A stretch of DNA of 53,918 bases, taken from positions 1 through 53,918 of the forward strand of contig JACRAF010000055.1 of NCBI GenBank assembly GCA_016213505.1, written 5' to 3'. Both the position numbers and the translations under genes were made by a program. Below the pieces are notes generated by a model. It had not been told where the DNA came from and made no database searches. It saw only the letters and a program-made list of their open reading frames with translations. The DNA comes from Devosia nanyangense (GTDB taxonomy: Bacteria; Pseudomonadota; Alphaproteobacteria; Rhizobiales; Devosiaceae). Below are positions 16,919-26,520 of the stretch, piece by piece. The first letter of the stretch is position 1. Each line of letters begins with the position of its first letter.

Positions 16919-18238
16919 GTGCCGGCGCTTCACATCCTCTGCCGGGACTGCGGATGGTCGGCGATCGATGCCGAGGCTATCGATCGCTGTCGCCGCGGCG
17001 GCTCACCCCGGCTTCTTGCGCATGAGGAGCTGGACGATCTCGGAATCGCCCATGTCGATTGCGACGCCTTCTATGCCTCGATCGAGAAGCGCGACAATCC
17101 GAGCCTGCTCGACAAGCCGGTGATCATCGGCGGCGGGGTGCGCGGCGTGGTCTCGACCTGCTGCTATATCGCGCGGCAGTCCGGCGTCCGGTCGGCGATG
17201 CCGATGTTCACCGCCAGGAAGCTCTGCCCGGACGCGGTCATCATCCGCCCGGACATGGCCAAATATGTCGGCGTCAGCCGGCAGGTTCGAGCTCTGATGG
17301 ACCAGCTCACACCGCTGGTCGAGCCGCTCTCGATCGACGAAGCTTTTCTCGATCTGACCGGCACCCAGGCGCTCCACAAGGCATCGCCCGCACAGGTGCT
17401 GGCGAAGTTTGCACGCGATGTCGAGGAGCAGATCGGCATCACGATATCGGTGGGGGTGAGCTACAATAAATTCCTGGCTAAGGTCGCGTCAGACTTGGAT
17501 AAACCGCGCGGATTTGCGGTCATCGGCAGGGGCGAGGCGATCGGTTTTCTGGCTGAACAGCCGGTCGGTCTGATTTTCGGGGTGGGCAAGGTGTTCGAGG
17601 AAACCCTGCGCAAGGACGGTTTTGCGACCATCGGCCAGCTGCAGCAGGTGCCGCCCGAGGAGCTGATGCGGCGCTACGGCGAGACCGGCGCAAGGCTGGC
17701 CCGGCTGTCGCGGGGCGAGGATTTCCGCCCGGTCACCATCGACGGCGAGATGAAGACCGTTTCGAGCGAGACGACGTTCAACGCCGACCTGTCGGGCTTC
17801 GAGGAGCTTTCGACCGAACTGCTGGCGCTTTCCGAGCGTCTGTCGGAGCGACTCAAGACCAAGAACCTCGTCGGCGACACGGTGACACTCAAACTCAAAT
17901 CCGCCGGATTTCGCTTGCGCACGCGGGCCCGCCATTTGATGATTTCGACACAGCTGGCCAATGTGCTCTATGAGACCGGCAGGCAACTGCTGGCGCGGGA
18001 GATCGACGGCACCGCCTTCCGCCTGATCGGCATCGGCATTTCCGGGCTGACGGAGGCGCGTGGCGAAGATCCGGCCGACCTCATCGAGCCGGAGCTTGCG
18101 CGCAAGGCCGCGGCCGAGCGGGCAATGGACCGGGTCCGCGACCGGTTCGGCAGGGATGCGGTCATCCGCGGCAGACTGTATGGACGGCACAAGCCGCGGA
18201 CGAACGAAGACAAGATCGAAGAGAGCAAGAGCAAATGA
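16919..18238 (+). CDS. dinB: DNA polymerase IV
   Basis: A Y-family translesion polymerase of 439 residues. Catalytic residues are Asp47 and Asp49 in HVDCDAFYAS and Asp140-Glu141 in LSIDEAFLDL. The little-finger domain begins near residue 270. Ahead of the polymerase is a Cys-bearing extension usual in Rhizobiales DinB, which normally has four Cys ending CxxCGSPRL. Here Cys8, Cys11 and Cys24 are kept but the fourth is Gly27 (CRRGGSPRL), so zinc binding is doubtful. Start GTG. Its stop overlaps the RidA-family gene (ATGA). Confidence 0.94.
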   Translation: MPALHILCRDCGWSAIDAEAIDRCRRGGSPRLLAHEELDDLGIAHVDCDAFYASIEKRDNPSLLDKPVIIGGGVRGVVSTCCYIARQSGVRSAMPMFTARKLCPDAVIIRPDMAKYVGVSRQVRALMDQLTPLVEPLSIDEAFLDLTGTQALHKASPAQVLAKFARDVEEQIGITISVGVSYNKFLAKVASDLDKPRGFAVIGRGEAIGFLAEQPVGLIFGVGKVFEETLRKDGFATIGQLQQVPPEELMRRYGETGARLARLSRGEDFRPVTIDGEMKTVSSETTFNADLSGFEELSTELLALSERLSERLKTKNLVGDTVTLKLKSAGFRLRTRARHLMISTQLANVLYETGRQLLAREIDGTAFRLIGIGISGLTEARGEDPADLIEPELARKAAAERAMDRVRDRFGRDAVIRGRLYGRHKPRTNEDKIEESKSK

Positions 18239-18696
18239 GCACCCCCATCGAGAAGCTGCGCGAATACGGCTACGAGCTGACGCGCCCTAAGCCGCCGGTG
18301 GCGAGCTATATTCCGGTCACCCGGAGCGGAAACATCCTCTACGTCTCGGGGCAGATTTCGTCGACCGAAGCGGGCGTCGTCACTGGGCTTCTCGGCGACA
18401 CGATGAACGTCGTCCAGGGTGGCAATGCGGCGGAACTGGCCGCGGTCAAGGTTCTGAGCGAAATCGTCTATTCGGGTGGCGTCGAGCTCTCGCAGATCAA
18501 GCGGGTGCTGAAGCTCACCGTGTTCGTCGCCTCGACTTCGGAGTTCGCCGAACAGCATCTCGTCGCCAATGGCGCGTCCAACCTCATCGTCGGTGTCCTC
18601 GGCGATGTCGGCAAACACGCCCGCGCGGCGTTCGGCGTGGCCTCGCTGCCGCTGGGCGCGGCCGTCGAAGTCGAGGCCATCGTCGAAATCCAATGA
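18235..18696 (+). CDS. RidA/YjgF-family protein
   Basis: A 153-residue member of the RidA family, some of which hydrolyse reactive enamine/imine intermediates. The YIPVTRSGNILYVSGQIS start of the fold and the conserved Arg in HARAAFGVASLPLGAAVEVEAIVEI are seen. It is of the longer type with a GDTMNVVQGGNAAELAAVKVL stretch. It overlaps dinB and the GDPD gene by 4 bp at each end, so it is translated as part of a run of coupled genes. The substrate is not known. Confidence 0.93.
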   Translation: MSTPIEKLREYGYELTRPKPPVASYIPVTRSGNILYVSGQISSTEAGVVTGLLGDTMNVVQGGNAAELAAVKVLSEIVYSGGVELSQIKRVLKLTVFVASTSEFAEQHLVANGASNLIVGVLGDVGKHARAAFGVASLPLGAAVEVEAIVEIQ

Positions 18697-19448
18697 CCAA
18701 GCTGTTCGCCCGCCCGATCGCGCATCGGGGGCTGCATGACCGCGCCAATGGCGTGATCGAGAACTCACGCTCGGCCTTCGAGGCGGCGATCGCGCATGGC
18801 TACGCCATCGAATGCGACGTGCAGCTATCGAGCGACGGCGTGCCGTTCATCTTTCATGACGACACTCTCGAGCGGGTGACGTCGGCGCAAGGCCGTTCCG
18901 ACGCCCTGCCTATCGCCGAGGTGCAGAAGCTGACCTTGACCGACAGCAACTCCGGCGACGTGCCGCAGCGCTTCACCGAGTTCCTCACCCAGATCGCCGG
19001 CCGCGCGATGCTGCAGATCGAACTGAAGCAGCAGGCCGACTCGACCAAGACGCGCGCCCTCGCGCACGCCGTGGCGGAGGCTCTGGTTGGCTACGCCGGC
19101 GCCTACACACTCGAGTCTTTCGACCCAGCGCTGCTTGCAGCCCTGCGGCGCGAAGGGGTAACGGCGCCGCTCGGCATCATCACCTACGGCTACGACGAGG
19201 CGGAGTTGGACGCCGATCTAGCCGGCTGGAAGAAGTTCGTGCTGCGCCATCTGCTGCACTGGCCGTGGACGCGGTTCGAGTTCATCTCCTGCCGCAACGT
19301 GTCGCTGTTCCTGCCTGTGGTGCGCTTCATGCGCGCCCGCGGCATGACGGTGACCGCCTGGACCATCACTTCGCCGCAGGCGGCGCTCGCCGCGGCGCGC
19401 GGCGCCGACCAGATCGTGTTCGAGGGGTTTTTGCCAGAAAGTGCCTGA
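18693..19448 (+). CDS. Glycerophosphodiester phosphodiesterase family protein
   Basis: A 251-residue TIM-barrel enzyme that should cleave glycerophosphodiesters to glycerol 3-phosphate and an alcohol. The family motifs are intact: IAHRGLHDRANGVIENSRSAF, the metal-binding ECDVQLSSDGVPFIFHDDTLERVT and MLQIELKQ. No signal peptide, so it is probably cytosolic. It overlaps the RidA gene by 4 bp and the FemAB-like gene by 8 bp. UgpQ-like by size, but the operon gives no link to ugp transport genes. Confidence 0.94.
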   Translation: MTKLFARPIAHRGLHDRANGVIENSRSAFEAAIAHGYAIECDVQLSSDGVPFIFHDDTLERVTSAQGRSDALPIAEVQKLTLTDSNSGDVPQRFTEFLTQIAGRAMLQIELKQQADSTKTRALAHAVAEALVGYAGAYTLESFDPALLAALRREGVTAPLGIITYGYDEAELDADLAGWKKFVLRHLLHWPWTRFEFISCRNVSLFLPVVRFMRARGMTVTAWTITSPQAALAAARGADQIVFEGFLPESA

Positions 19449-20592
19449 GGAGCCCCTTACCGCGACCATCGCCAGCGCCGCCGCCGAGATCGACGCGGCG
19501 ACCTGGAACGGGCTGGTCGCGGCGACGGACCCTCACGCCAACCCCTTCCTCGACCACGCTTTCTTCCTCGCGCTCGAGCAATCGGGCAGCGCCACCAAGC
19601 GCACTGGTTGGACGCCGCGCCATGTCGTGCTGCGCGCGGGCGAGGCGGTGGTGGGCCTCCTGCCGATGTACGAGAAGACGCATTCGCAGGGCGAATACGT
19701 CTTCGACCATGGCTGGGCGAATGCCTTCGACCAGGCGGGCGGCAGCTACTACCCGAAACTGCAGTGCTCGGTGCCTTTCACGCCGGTCACCGCCCCGAAA
19801 CTGCTGACCTGGTCCGAGGACCCGGCGTTGAAGCGCGTCCTGCTCGCCGCTGCCGAAGCTTACGCGACCCAGCGCGGCATCTCGTCGGTCCATGCCACCT
19901 TCGTGCCGGAGGCCGAGGCCTCACTTGCGACGAGCGCGGACTGGCTGTTGCGCACCGACACGCAGTACCACTGGCACAATGCCGGCTTCGCCTCGTTCGA
20001 GGACTATCTCGAAACGATGTCGTCGCGGCATCGCAAGATCACCCGCCGTGAACGCCGCGATGCGCTCGAAGGCCTCACCGTGCGATGGCTGACCGGCGCG
20101 GACCTGACGGAAACGGTCTGGGACGCCTTCTTCGATTTCTACCAGGACACCGGCAGCAAAAAATGGGGCCGGCCATACCTCAACCGCAAGTTCTTCTCGC
20201 TGCTGTCGGCGGCCATGGCCGACCGCATCGTCCTGATGTTCGCCTATGACGGCGAACGGGCCGTCGCCGGCACGCTCAACCTGCTCGGCGCCGACACGCT
20301 CTACGGCCGCTACTGGGGCGCGACCCGCGAAGTGCCGTTCCTGCACTTCGAGCTCTGCTACTACCAGGCCATCGACTTCGCCATCGCGCACAAACTCGAG
20401 ACCGTCGAGGCCGGGGCCCAGGGCGAGCACAAGCTGGCGCGCGGCTATGCCCCGGCGACGACCTATTCCGTCCACTGGATCGGCCACCCCGGCCTGCGCG
20501 ACGCCATCGCCCGCTTCCTCACGCAGGAGCGCGCAGCGGTGCTGCGCGAGCAGGAGGCGCTCGGCGATTTGACGCCGTTCAAGAAGGGCTAG
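19441..20592 (+). CDS. FemAB-like GNAT-superfamily protein (DUF482)
   Basis: A 383-residue protein of the DUF482/FemAB-like family, annotated elsewhere as peptidoglycan-biosynthesis-like or GNAT proteins. Seen are DPHANPFLDHAFFLALEQSG near the start, the central SSRHRKITRRERRDALEG and the C-terminal acyltransferase-like FAYDGERAVAGTLNLLG and LETVEAGAQGEHKLARGY. The reaction is unknown. Start GTG inside the end of the GDPD gene. It ends the five-gene run that starts at the DUF3572 gene. Confidence 0.88.
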   Translation: MPEEPLTATIASAAAEIDAATWNGLVAATDPHANPFLDHAFFLALEQSGSATKRTGWTPRHVVLRAGEAVVGLLPMYEKTHSQGEYVFDHGWANAFDQAGGSYYPKLQCSVPFTPVTAPKLLTWSEDPALKRVLLAAAEAYATQRGISSVHATFVPEAEASLATSADWLLRTDTQYHWHNAGFASFEDYLETMSSRHRKITRRERRDALEGLTVRWLTGADLTETVWDAFFDFYQDTGSKKWGRPYLNRKFFSLLSAAMADRIVLMFAYDGERAVAGTLNLLGADTLYGRYWGATREVPFLHFELCYYQAIDFAIAHKLETVEAGAQGEHKLARGYAPATTYSVHWIGHPGLRDAIARFLTQERAAVLREQEALGDLTPFKKG

Positions 20593-20703
20593 GCCGTGGA
20601 CTCATAAACGCGAAGCCAGAGCGATCCATCTCGACGATGCAGGTGATCCTCATCCAGCCCACTTGCCAGCTCAGCATCGCGCTCACGACTCCTCCCTCAA
20701 AGT

Positions 20704-20739
20704 CCGACCAACGGACGTCAAGGGCCCGCGCTTGGTCGG
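20704..20739. repeat. Inverted repeat between DUF482 gene and msrB
   Basis: CCGACCAA (20704-20711) and TTGGTCGG (20732-20739), a perfect 8-bp stem around 20 bases. No T-run follows, so it could be a regulatory site of msrB or a processed 3' end. The rest of 20593-20797 shows nothing clear. Confidence 0.35.
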
Positions 20740-20797
20740 CAGTTGATTAGCGCTGCCGTCCCGCATACTCATATCTGCCGGCAAAGGGAGGGCCTCC

Positions 20798-21229
20798 ATG
20801 CTCAAAACCTACCCCGTCACCCGCTCGGATGCCGAGTGGCGCAAGCTGTTGACGCCCGAGCAGTTCCACATGATGCGCGAGCAGGGCGCCGAACGACCGG
20901 GTACCTCTGCGCTGGTATACGAGAAGCGCCCCGGCACCTTCTCCTGTGCCGGCTGCCATTCACCGCTATTCGAGGGTAGGGCGAAGTTCGAGAGCAGCAC
21001 CGGCTGGCCAAGCTTCAACGAGCCGATCCCCGGTTCGGTCGATACCGTAGCCGACGACAGCTATATGGGCGGCTACCACGCCGGCTATGGCGTGATCCGG
21101 ACGGAAGTGAGCTGCGCGACGTGCGGCAGCCATATCGGCCACGTCTTCAACGACGGCCCGCCACCCACCGGCCTGCGCTACTGCACCAACGGTGTGGCGC
21201 TGAAGTTCACGCCCGCCACGACGCAGTAG
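20798..21229 (+). CDS. msrB: Peptide-methionine (R)-S-oxide reductase
   Basis: MsrB repairs the R form of methionine sulfoxide in proteins. The 143 residues have both zinc-binding CxxC pairs (CAGC near 51 and CATC near 107), FESSTGWPSFNEPI, GSHIGHVFNDGPPPTGLRYCTNG with the catalytic Cys in RYC. No signal peptide, so it is cytosolic. AGGGAGGGCC lies just before the ATG. Single gene, convergent with the glycosyltransferase that follows. Confidence 0.96.
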   Translation: MLKTYPVTRSDAEWRKLLTPEQFHMMREQGAERPGTSALVYEKRPGTFSCAGCHSPLFEGRAKFESSTGWPSFNEPIPGSVDTVADDSYMGGYHAGYGVIRTEVSCATCGSHIGHVFNDGPPPTGLRYCTNGVALKFTPATTQ

Positions 21230-21245
21230 ACTGCCGCTCCAGGCT

Positions 21246-21262
21246 GCGGAGGTCCGCTTTTT
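21246..21262 (+). terminator. Short possible terminator of msrB
   Basis: GCGG-AGGT-CCGC followed directly by TTTTT, 17 bases after the msrB stop. The stem is only 4 bp. Confidence 0.35.
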
Positions 21263-21354
21263 GGGCGCCGCGCAGGCATTACTGGCCGGTGGATCGACGT
21301 CGGGTTGGTGCCCGAAAGCGAGCGTCAGCTGGCTATCGTTTGTGAGCACACGCC

Positions 21355-22098
21355 CTAGTCGTCGTGGCGGACGTTGGTGTGGGTGTGGGTTGCCGGCTTG
21401 CCCGCGAAGGTCACCCAGAAGAAGTTCAGGGTGTAGGTTGCCGCGGTCTTGAACACGCCCTCCTCGGCCAAGCGGCGCCCTGAGGTCTTCATCTTCAGCC
21501 TGAACGTCCATTTGACGCGGCCGATTTTGCTCAGCCGGACGGCGACGTCGGTATCCTCGCCGTAGAATTTGATCTCGCGGTTGTAGCCGCCCGCCTTGAT
21601 CCAGGCATCGCGCCTGAACACGAAATTGCCGCCCTGGACGACCGAGCCGACCCGCAGGAGGTAGTGGTTCACGAAGTAGATCAGGTAGGTCAGCCCGTAG
21701 AACAGCGAGACGAGGAAGCGGTTCCACACCGAGAGGTCGTAGTAGACGTAAGGTCCGCTGAGGCAGACGAGCTTCTCGTCCCGCTCGAATTCCGAGAAGA
21801 CCGTGTCGAGCCAGCCGACCGGCACGATTGTGTCGCCATCGATATTGGCGACCAGCTCCGCCGTCGTCGCCTGGAAGCCGCCATCGCGGGCGCTCACGAG
21901 GCCCTTCTGCTTTTCGTCGACGACACGGACGCCGGGATAGGACGCGGCGATTTCCGCGGTGCGGTCGGTCGAATTGTTGTTGACCACGACCACGTCGACC
22001 TGCCGGCCGCACCGCTTGACCTCGGCGAGGACGGATTCGACGCATTTGCCGATCAGCACCTCCTCGTTGTAAGCGGGGATGACAAAAGCGAGATTCAT
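21355..22098 (-). CDS. Glycosyltransferase family 2 protein
   Basis: A 247-residue GT-A-fold transferase. The N-terminal LAFVIPAYNEEVLIGKCVESVL, VVVNNNSTDRTAEIA and ANIDGDTIVPVGWLD (DxD-type metal site) are typical, as is the GGNFVFRRDAWIKAGGY and YGEDTDVAVRLSKIG acceptor part. A hydrophobic segment (FLVSLFYGLTYLIYFVNHYLL, about 130-150) may sit in or on the membrane. The donor and acceptor cannot be told. The ATG at 22098 gives the normal start; the frame is open 15 codons more. It is divergent from the second glycosyltransferase. Confidence 0.9.
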   Translation of the reverse strand: MNLAFVIPAYNEEVLIGKCVESVLAEVKRCGRQVDVVVVNNNSTDRTAEIAASYPGVRVVDEKQKGLVSARDGGFQATTAELVANIDGDTIVPVGWLDTVFSEFERDEKLVCLSGPYVYYDLSVWNRFLVSLFYGLTYLIYFVNHYLLRVGSVVQGGNFVFRRDAWIKAGGYNREIKFYGEDTDVAVRLSKIGRVKWTFRLKMKTSGRRLAEEGVFKTAATYTLNFFWVTFAGKPATHTHTNVRHDD

Positions 22099-22310
22099 CT
22101 GGGGTCTCGTGGCCATTGCGGGCGATGAGTGCGGATAGACCATCGGGCCGAGTTGAGCAACCAGGCGACCTTTTCGGGAGTCGTTTCCACGTCATTCGCC
22201 AGAGCCCTGAACTTGCCGGCCGACTCGACGCGACGCCATTGACTCGGGACCGGAGAGATAGTTCTTCCTCTCGGAAATGCCCATATTCCGGGCGAAGTAC
22301 ATAGATCGAC

Positions 22311-23666
22311 ATGATCAAACGCATTGCCATCGCGACAATCGGCACTCTGGGCGACGTGCAGCCCTTCGTGGCCCTGGCGCAGACGCTGAAACGGCGTGGC
22401 TATTCGGTCGTATTGGGCACGTCCGGCGACTTCGAAGCCTTCGTCACCGGCCATGGCATCGAGTTCTTCAGCCTCGGCGGCGACGTGCAGGCGTTCCTGC
22501 GCCGGTCGCAGTTCGACAGCGCCATGACCAAGAGCGCCCTGCTCTATGCGCCGGGCCTCTTGCGGGACGGCCAGAAGATCCTCAAGGAAGCCGGCAAACG
22601 GGCCTGGCAGATGGCCCAGGATGCCGATGCCATAGTGTTTCAGAACAATACGACCTTCTGCATCGACATCGCCGAAGCGCTGGGCATACCGGCGATCATG
22701 ACGGTTTTCCAGCCGCTCAACCCGACCAACGAATTCCCGTATTTCGGCTATTCGGGCCAGCCGGTCGATCCGCTCATGTACCGGTTCAACCGCGAGCCTT
22801 TCGCCAAGAGCCCGAGCCTCGATCCGATGATCAACAAGCTCAGCTACGTGGTGCAACAGGCGCAGCAGAGCTATTGGGACATGCCGCGCGACCAGCTCCG
22901 GCGCGGCCTGCTCGGCCTCAAGCCCAAAAAGAAGGGCGGCTTCTACACCAATTCGCGCGGCGAGCCGTTGGTTACGCTGCACGCCTATTCGCCGTCGATT
23001 TCGCCGGCACCGGGGGACTGGCTCGACACCAACATCATCACCGGCTTCTGGCGGCTGGAGGACACCACCGGATGGATGCCTTCGCCGGATTTCGAGGAAT
23101 TCCTCGGCAAGGGCTCGCAGCCGGTCTATCTGGGGTTCGGCTCGATGTTGTGGGGCGCCCAGCGCAACAGCGACATTATCACCAAGGCCCTGCGCGCCTG
23201 GGGCGGGCGGGCGGTCATCGCCGAGGGCTGGGGCGGCCTCAAGCCGGAGTCCATTCCCGACACCATCCACATGATCGACCGAGCCCCGCACAGCGAGCTG
23301 TTCAAATACGTGAAGGCGGTCGTGCACCATGGCGGCGCCGGCACCACGCACACCGGCCTCTATGCCGGTCGGCCGAGCTTTGCCGTGCCGCAGTTCTTCG
23401 ATCAGCCCTATTGGGGGCAGTTGCTCTACGAACTCGGCGTCGGCCCGCCGCCGGTCCGCTTGCGCAAGCTCACGCCGCAGAACCTGGCCTCCGCGCTCGA
23501 GGACCTCGATACGACGCCCGCCTATGCCAGGGCGGCCGAGGCGCTCGCCGAGAAACTGAAGCTCGAGGACGGCACCAACCTGGCAGTCGACGTCATCGAA
23601 GAGACCATCGCCGACTACAACGCCTTGGGGTCGCGCGACTACCACCTGATCGGAGCCGCCTCGTGA
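22311..23666 (+). CDS. GT1-type glycosyltransferase (sterol/flavonoid glucosyltransferase-like)
   Basis: A 451-residue GT-B-fold enzyme. The N-terminal half begins IKRIAIATIGTLGDVQPFVALAQTLKRRGY, as in GT28/GT1 enzymes that act on lipids. The nucleotide-sugar site is in the C-terminal half: VVHHGGAGTTHTGLYAGRPSFAVPQFFDQPYWG. Such enzymes make glycosylated sterols, hopanoids or other lipids, but nothing here fixes the substrate. Its stop overlaps the GTG start of the HIT gene. It has a neighbouring family 2 transferase, so a shared glycolipid pathway is possible. Confidence 0.88.
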   Translation: MIKRIAIATIGTLGDVQPFVALAQTLKRRGYSVVLGTSGDFEAFVTGHGIEFFSLGGDVQAFLRRSQFDSAMTKSALLYAPGLLRDGQKILKEAGKRAWQMAQDADAIVFQNNTTFCIDIAEALGIPAIMTVFQPLNPTNEFPYFGYSGQPVDPLMYRFNREPFAKSPSLDPMINKLSYVVQQAQQSYWDMPRDQLRRGLLGLKPKKKGGFYTNSRGEPLVTLHAYSPSISPAPGDWLDTNIITGFWRLEDTTGWMPSPDFEEFLGKGSQPVYLGFGSMLWGAQRNSDIITKALRAWGGRAVIAEGWGGLKPESIPDTIHMIDRAPHSELFKYVKAVVHHGGAGTTHTGLYAGRPSFAVPQFFDQPYWGQLLYELGVGPPPVRLRKLTPQNLASALEDLDTTPAYARAAEALAEKLKLEDGTNLAVDVIEETIADYNALGSRDYHLIGAAS

Positions 23667-24088
23667 CCACCTACGACCCGCAGAACATCTTCGCCAAAAT
23701 CCTGCGTGGCGAGATTCCGTGCCACAAGGTGTTCGAGGACGACATCGTGCTCGTCATGATGGACATCTTCCCGCAATCGCGCGGGCACGTGCTGGTCATC
23801 CCCAAGGCCGCCTCGCGCAATCTGCTCGACGCGGCTCCCGATGCCCTGGCGAAGATCGCGCCGTATCTACCCCGGCTCGCCCGGGCGGTATCGGCTGCGA
23901 CAGGCGCCGACGGCCTGCGGCTCGTCCAGTACAACGAGGCGTCGGCCGGGCAATCGGTGTTCCACCTGCATTTCCACCTGATCCCGGTTTACGTCGGTGT
24001 GGAACTCGGCCGCCATGGCGGCGGCAAGGCGGACGACGCCGAGCTCAAGGCGCTGGCGGGGGAAATCGCGGCCAGGCTGGCTGCCTGA
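23663..24088 (+). CDS. HIT-family (histidine triad) protein
   Basis: A 141-residue HIT-family nucleotide-binding protein (HINT/HinT-like), which usually hydrolyses adenosine phosphoramidates. The triad is FHLHFHLIP near residue 98, and the N-terminal NIFAKILRGEIPCHKVFEDD with DIFPQSRGHVLVIPK is typical. Start GTG, overlapping the glycosyltransferase stop (GTGA). A terminator follows 14 bases after the stop. Confidence 0.95.
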   Translation: MTTYDPQNIFAKILRGEIPCHKVFEDDIVLVMMDIFPQSRGHVLVIPKAASRNLLDAAPDALAKIAPYLPRLARAVSAATGADGLRLVQYNEASAGQSVFHLHFHLIPVYVGVELGRHGGGKADDAELKALAGEIAARLAA

Positions 24089-24102
24089 CCGGGCGGAAGA
24101 AG

Positions 24103-24126
24103 AAGGCCGGGATCGCTCCCGGCCTT
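24103..24126. terminator. Bidirectional terminator between HIT gene and clpA
   Basis: AAGGCCGGGA and TCCCGGCCTT form a perfect 10-bp stem with a TCGC loop. On the plus strand it is followed by GTCGTTTCG, on the minus strand by TTCTTCTTCC, so it can serve both convergent genes. Confidence 0.85.
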
Positions 24127-24150
24127 GTCGTTTCGATCCCGTGTCGAGCG

Positions 24151-26511
24151 TCAGCTTTTTTCCTCGGCCTTGGGGGCCTTCCTGGCGACCTTCGGGCCAG
24201 GGATGGCCTTGGGCCGGGCCGGACGCGGCGGCGAGGCGATGAGTTCGAGCTTGGCGTCGGGACCGATGCCCACAACGGCCACCGTCACCGAGCCGCCATT
24301 GACCAGCTCGCCGAACAGCACCTGATCGGCCAGCGGCTTTTTGACGTATTCCTGGATGACCCGGCCCAGCGGGCGGGCGCCCATGCGTTCGTCGTAGCCG
24401 CGGCTCGCCAGCCACTCGGCCGCCTCGGGCGTGAGGTTGATGCTGACGCCACGCTCGGCCAGTTGGCCCTCGAGCTGCAGCACGAACTTCTCGACGACCT
24501 GGCGGACCACGGCAGGCGGCAGCGGGCCGAACGAGATGATGGCATCGAGCCGATTGCGGAACTCCGGCGAGAACATGCGGTTAACCGCCTCCTCGTCGTC
24601 GCCCTGCTCGCGTTTGCGGCCGAAGCCGATGGGCGATTTGGACAGCTCCATGGCGCCGACGTTGGAAGTCATGATCAGAATGACGTTCCGGAAATCCACC
24701 GACTTGCCGTTGTGGTCGGTGAGCTTGCCGTGATCCATCACCTGCAACAGGATGTTGAACAGGTCGGGATGCGCCTTCTCGATCTCGTCGAGCAGCACGA
24801 CGCAGTGCGGATGCTGGTCGACGCCGTCGGTCAACAGGCCGCCCTGGTCGAAGCCGACATAGCCCGGCGGGGCGCCGATCAGCCGCGAGACGGTGTGCCG
24901 CTCCATGTATTCGGACATATCGAAGCGCAGCAGTTCCACACCGAGCGTGTCGGCGAGCTGCTTGGCGACCTCGGTCTTGCCGACGCCGGTCGGACCGGTG
25001 AAGAGGTACGAGCCGATCGGCTTTTCGGGTTCGCGCAGGCCGGCGCGGGCGAGCTTGATCGCCGAGGCCAGCGCGGTGATCGCCGCGTCCTGGCCGAAGA
25101 CCACGCGCTGCAGGTTTTTCTCGAGCCCGGCGAGCAGTTCGGTGTCCGACTTCGACACCGATTTGGGCGGGATGCGGGCGATCGTCGCGATGGTCAGCTC
25201 GATGTCCTCGACATCTATGATGGCCTTGCGGTTCTCGGGGAGCAGCAGCATCTGGCTGGCGCCGGTCTCGTCGATCACGTCGATCGCCTTGTCGGGCAGC
25301 TTGCGGTCATTGATGTAACGGGCCGAAAGCTCGACCGCCGCCTTCAGCGCCTCGTCGGTGTATTTGAGCTTGTGAAAATCCTCGAAGTACGGCCTGAGGC
25401 CCTTCACGATCTCGATCGCGTCGGGGATCGTCGGCTCGGCCACGTCGATCTTCTGGAAGCGGCGGACCAGCGCCCGGTCCTTCTCGAAGAACTGGCGGTA
25501 CTCCTTGTAGGTGGTCGAGCCGATGCAGCGCATGTTGCCCGAAGCGAGCGCGGGCTTCAGCAAGTTGGACGCATCGAGCGCGCCGCCCGAGGTGGCGCCG
25601 GCGCCGATCACGGTGTGGATCTCGTCGATGAACAGGATCGCGTCGGGGTGCTTTTCGAGCTCCTTCATGACGGCCTTGAGCCGCTCCTCGAAATCGCCGC
25701 GATAGCGCGTGCCGGCGAGCAGCGACCCCATATCGAGGGCGTAGATGGTGGCGCCCTTGAGCACTTCGGGCACGTCGCCCTCGGTGATCTTGCGCGCCAG
25801 ACCCTCGGCGATGGCGGTCTTGCCGACGCCGGCGTCGCCCACGAAAATCGGGTTGTTCTTGCTCCGCCGGCACAGCACCTGGATGGTGCGGCGGAGTTCG
25901 GCATCGCGACCGATCAGGGGATCGATCTTGCCGGCCTTGGCCTTGGCGTTGAGGTCGACGCAGAAATCGGCCAGGGCCGAACTCTGGCCGCCGGCCGGGC
26001 GTTCGCCGGCCTCGCCATGGCTGCCCGAAGCGCCCTCTTCGGCGCCGCGCACCGGGCGGCTCTCGTTCGGCCCGGACTTGGTGATGCCGTGCGAGATGAA
26101 GTTGACCGCGTCGAGCCGGCTCATGTCCTGCTGCTCGAGGAAATAGGCGGCGTGGCTCTCGCGCTCGGCGAAGATGGCGACCAGCACGTTGGCGCCGGTG
26201 ACCTCCTCCTTGCCCGAGGACTGGACGTGGATCACGGCGCGCTGGATGACGCGCTGGAACGCGGCGGTCGGTCGCGCATCCTGCCCGTTGGGAACCACGA
26301 GGCTGTCGAGTTCCTCGTTGATGAAGTCCTCGAGATCGCCCTTGAGCGCCTCGATGTCGACATCGCAGCCGTTGAGCACGGCGATGGTGTCGCGGTCGTC
26401 GGTCAGGGCCAGCAGGAGGTGCTCGAGCGTCGCGAATTCATGCGCGCGCTCGCGGGCGAGGTTCATCGCCTGATGCAGCGCTTTTTCCAGTCCGCGGGAG
26501 AAAGAGGGCAT
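24151..26511 (-). CDS. clpA: ATP-dependent Clp protease ATP-binding subunit ClpA
   Basis: Unfoldase that feeds proteins, including N-degron substrates brought by ClpS, into ClpP. The 786 residues hold the N domain (1-145), a spacer rich in Gly and Ser (146-175), AAA1 with Walker A GDAGVGKT (225-232) and the [12 protein letters not shown]alker B, and AAA2 with [10 protein letters not shown] and [16 protein letters not shown]-type ClpP-binding loop is seen in [12 protein letters not shown]. The C-terminal tail is basic and Pro/Ala-rich. It lies 9 bp after clpS, the usual pair. Confidence 0.97.
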   Translation of the reverse strand: MPSFSRGLEKALHQAMNLARERAHEFATLEHLLLALTDDRDTIAVLNGCDVDIEALKGDLEDFINEELDSLVVPNGQDARPTAAFQRVIQRAVIHVQSSGKEEVTGANVLVAIFAERESHAAYFLEQQDMSRLDAVNFISHGITKSGPNESRPVRGAEEGASGSHGEAGERPAGGQSSALADFCVDLNAKAKAGKIDPLIGRDAELRRTIQVLCRRSKNNPIFVGDAGVGKTAIAEGLARKITEGDVPEVLKGATIYALDMGSLLAGTRYRGDFEERLKAVMKELEKHPDAILFIDEIHTVIGAGATSGGALDASNLLKPALASGNMRCIGSTTYKEYRQFFEKDRALVRRFQKIDVAEPTIPDAIEIVKGLRPYFEDFHKLKYTDEALKAAVELSARYINDRKLPDKAIDVIDETGASQMLLLPENRKAIIDVEDIELTIATIARIPPKSVSKSDTELLAGLEKNLQRVVFGQDAAITALASAIKLARAGLREPEKPIGSYLFTGPTGVGKTEVAKQLADTLGVELLRFDMSEYMERHTVSRLIGAPPGYVGFDQGGLLTDGVDQHPHCVVLLDEIEKAHPDLFNILLQVMDHGKLTDHNGKSVDFRNVILIMTSNVGAMELSKSPIGFGRKREQGDDEEAVNRMFSPEFRNRLDAIISFGPLPPAVVRQVVEKFVLQLEGQLAERGVSINLTPEAAEWLASRGYDERMGARPLGRVIQEYVKKPLADQVLFGELVNGGSVTVAVVGIGPDAKLELIASPPRPARPKAIPGPKVARKAPKAEEKS

Positions 26512-26520
26512 ATGATGTTC

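Noticed and set aside
22095..23645. Long minus-strand open frame opposite the GT1 gene
   Set aside because: Shadow of the GT1 gene; no family motif on this strand.
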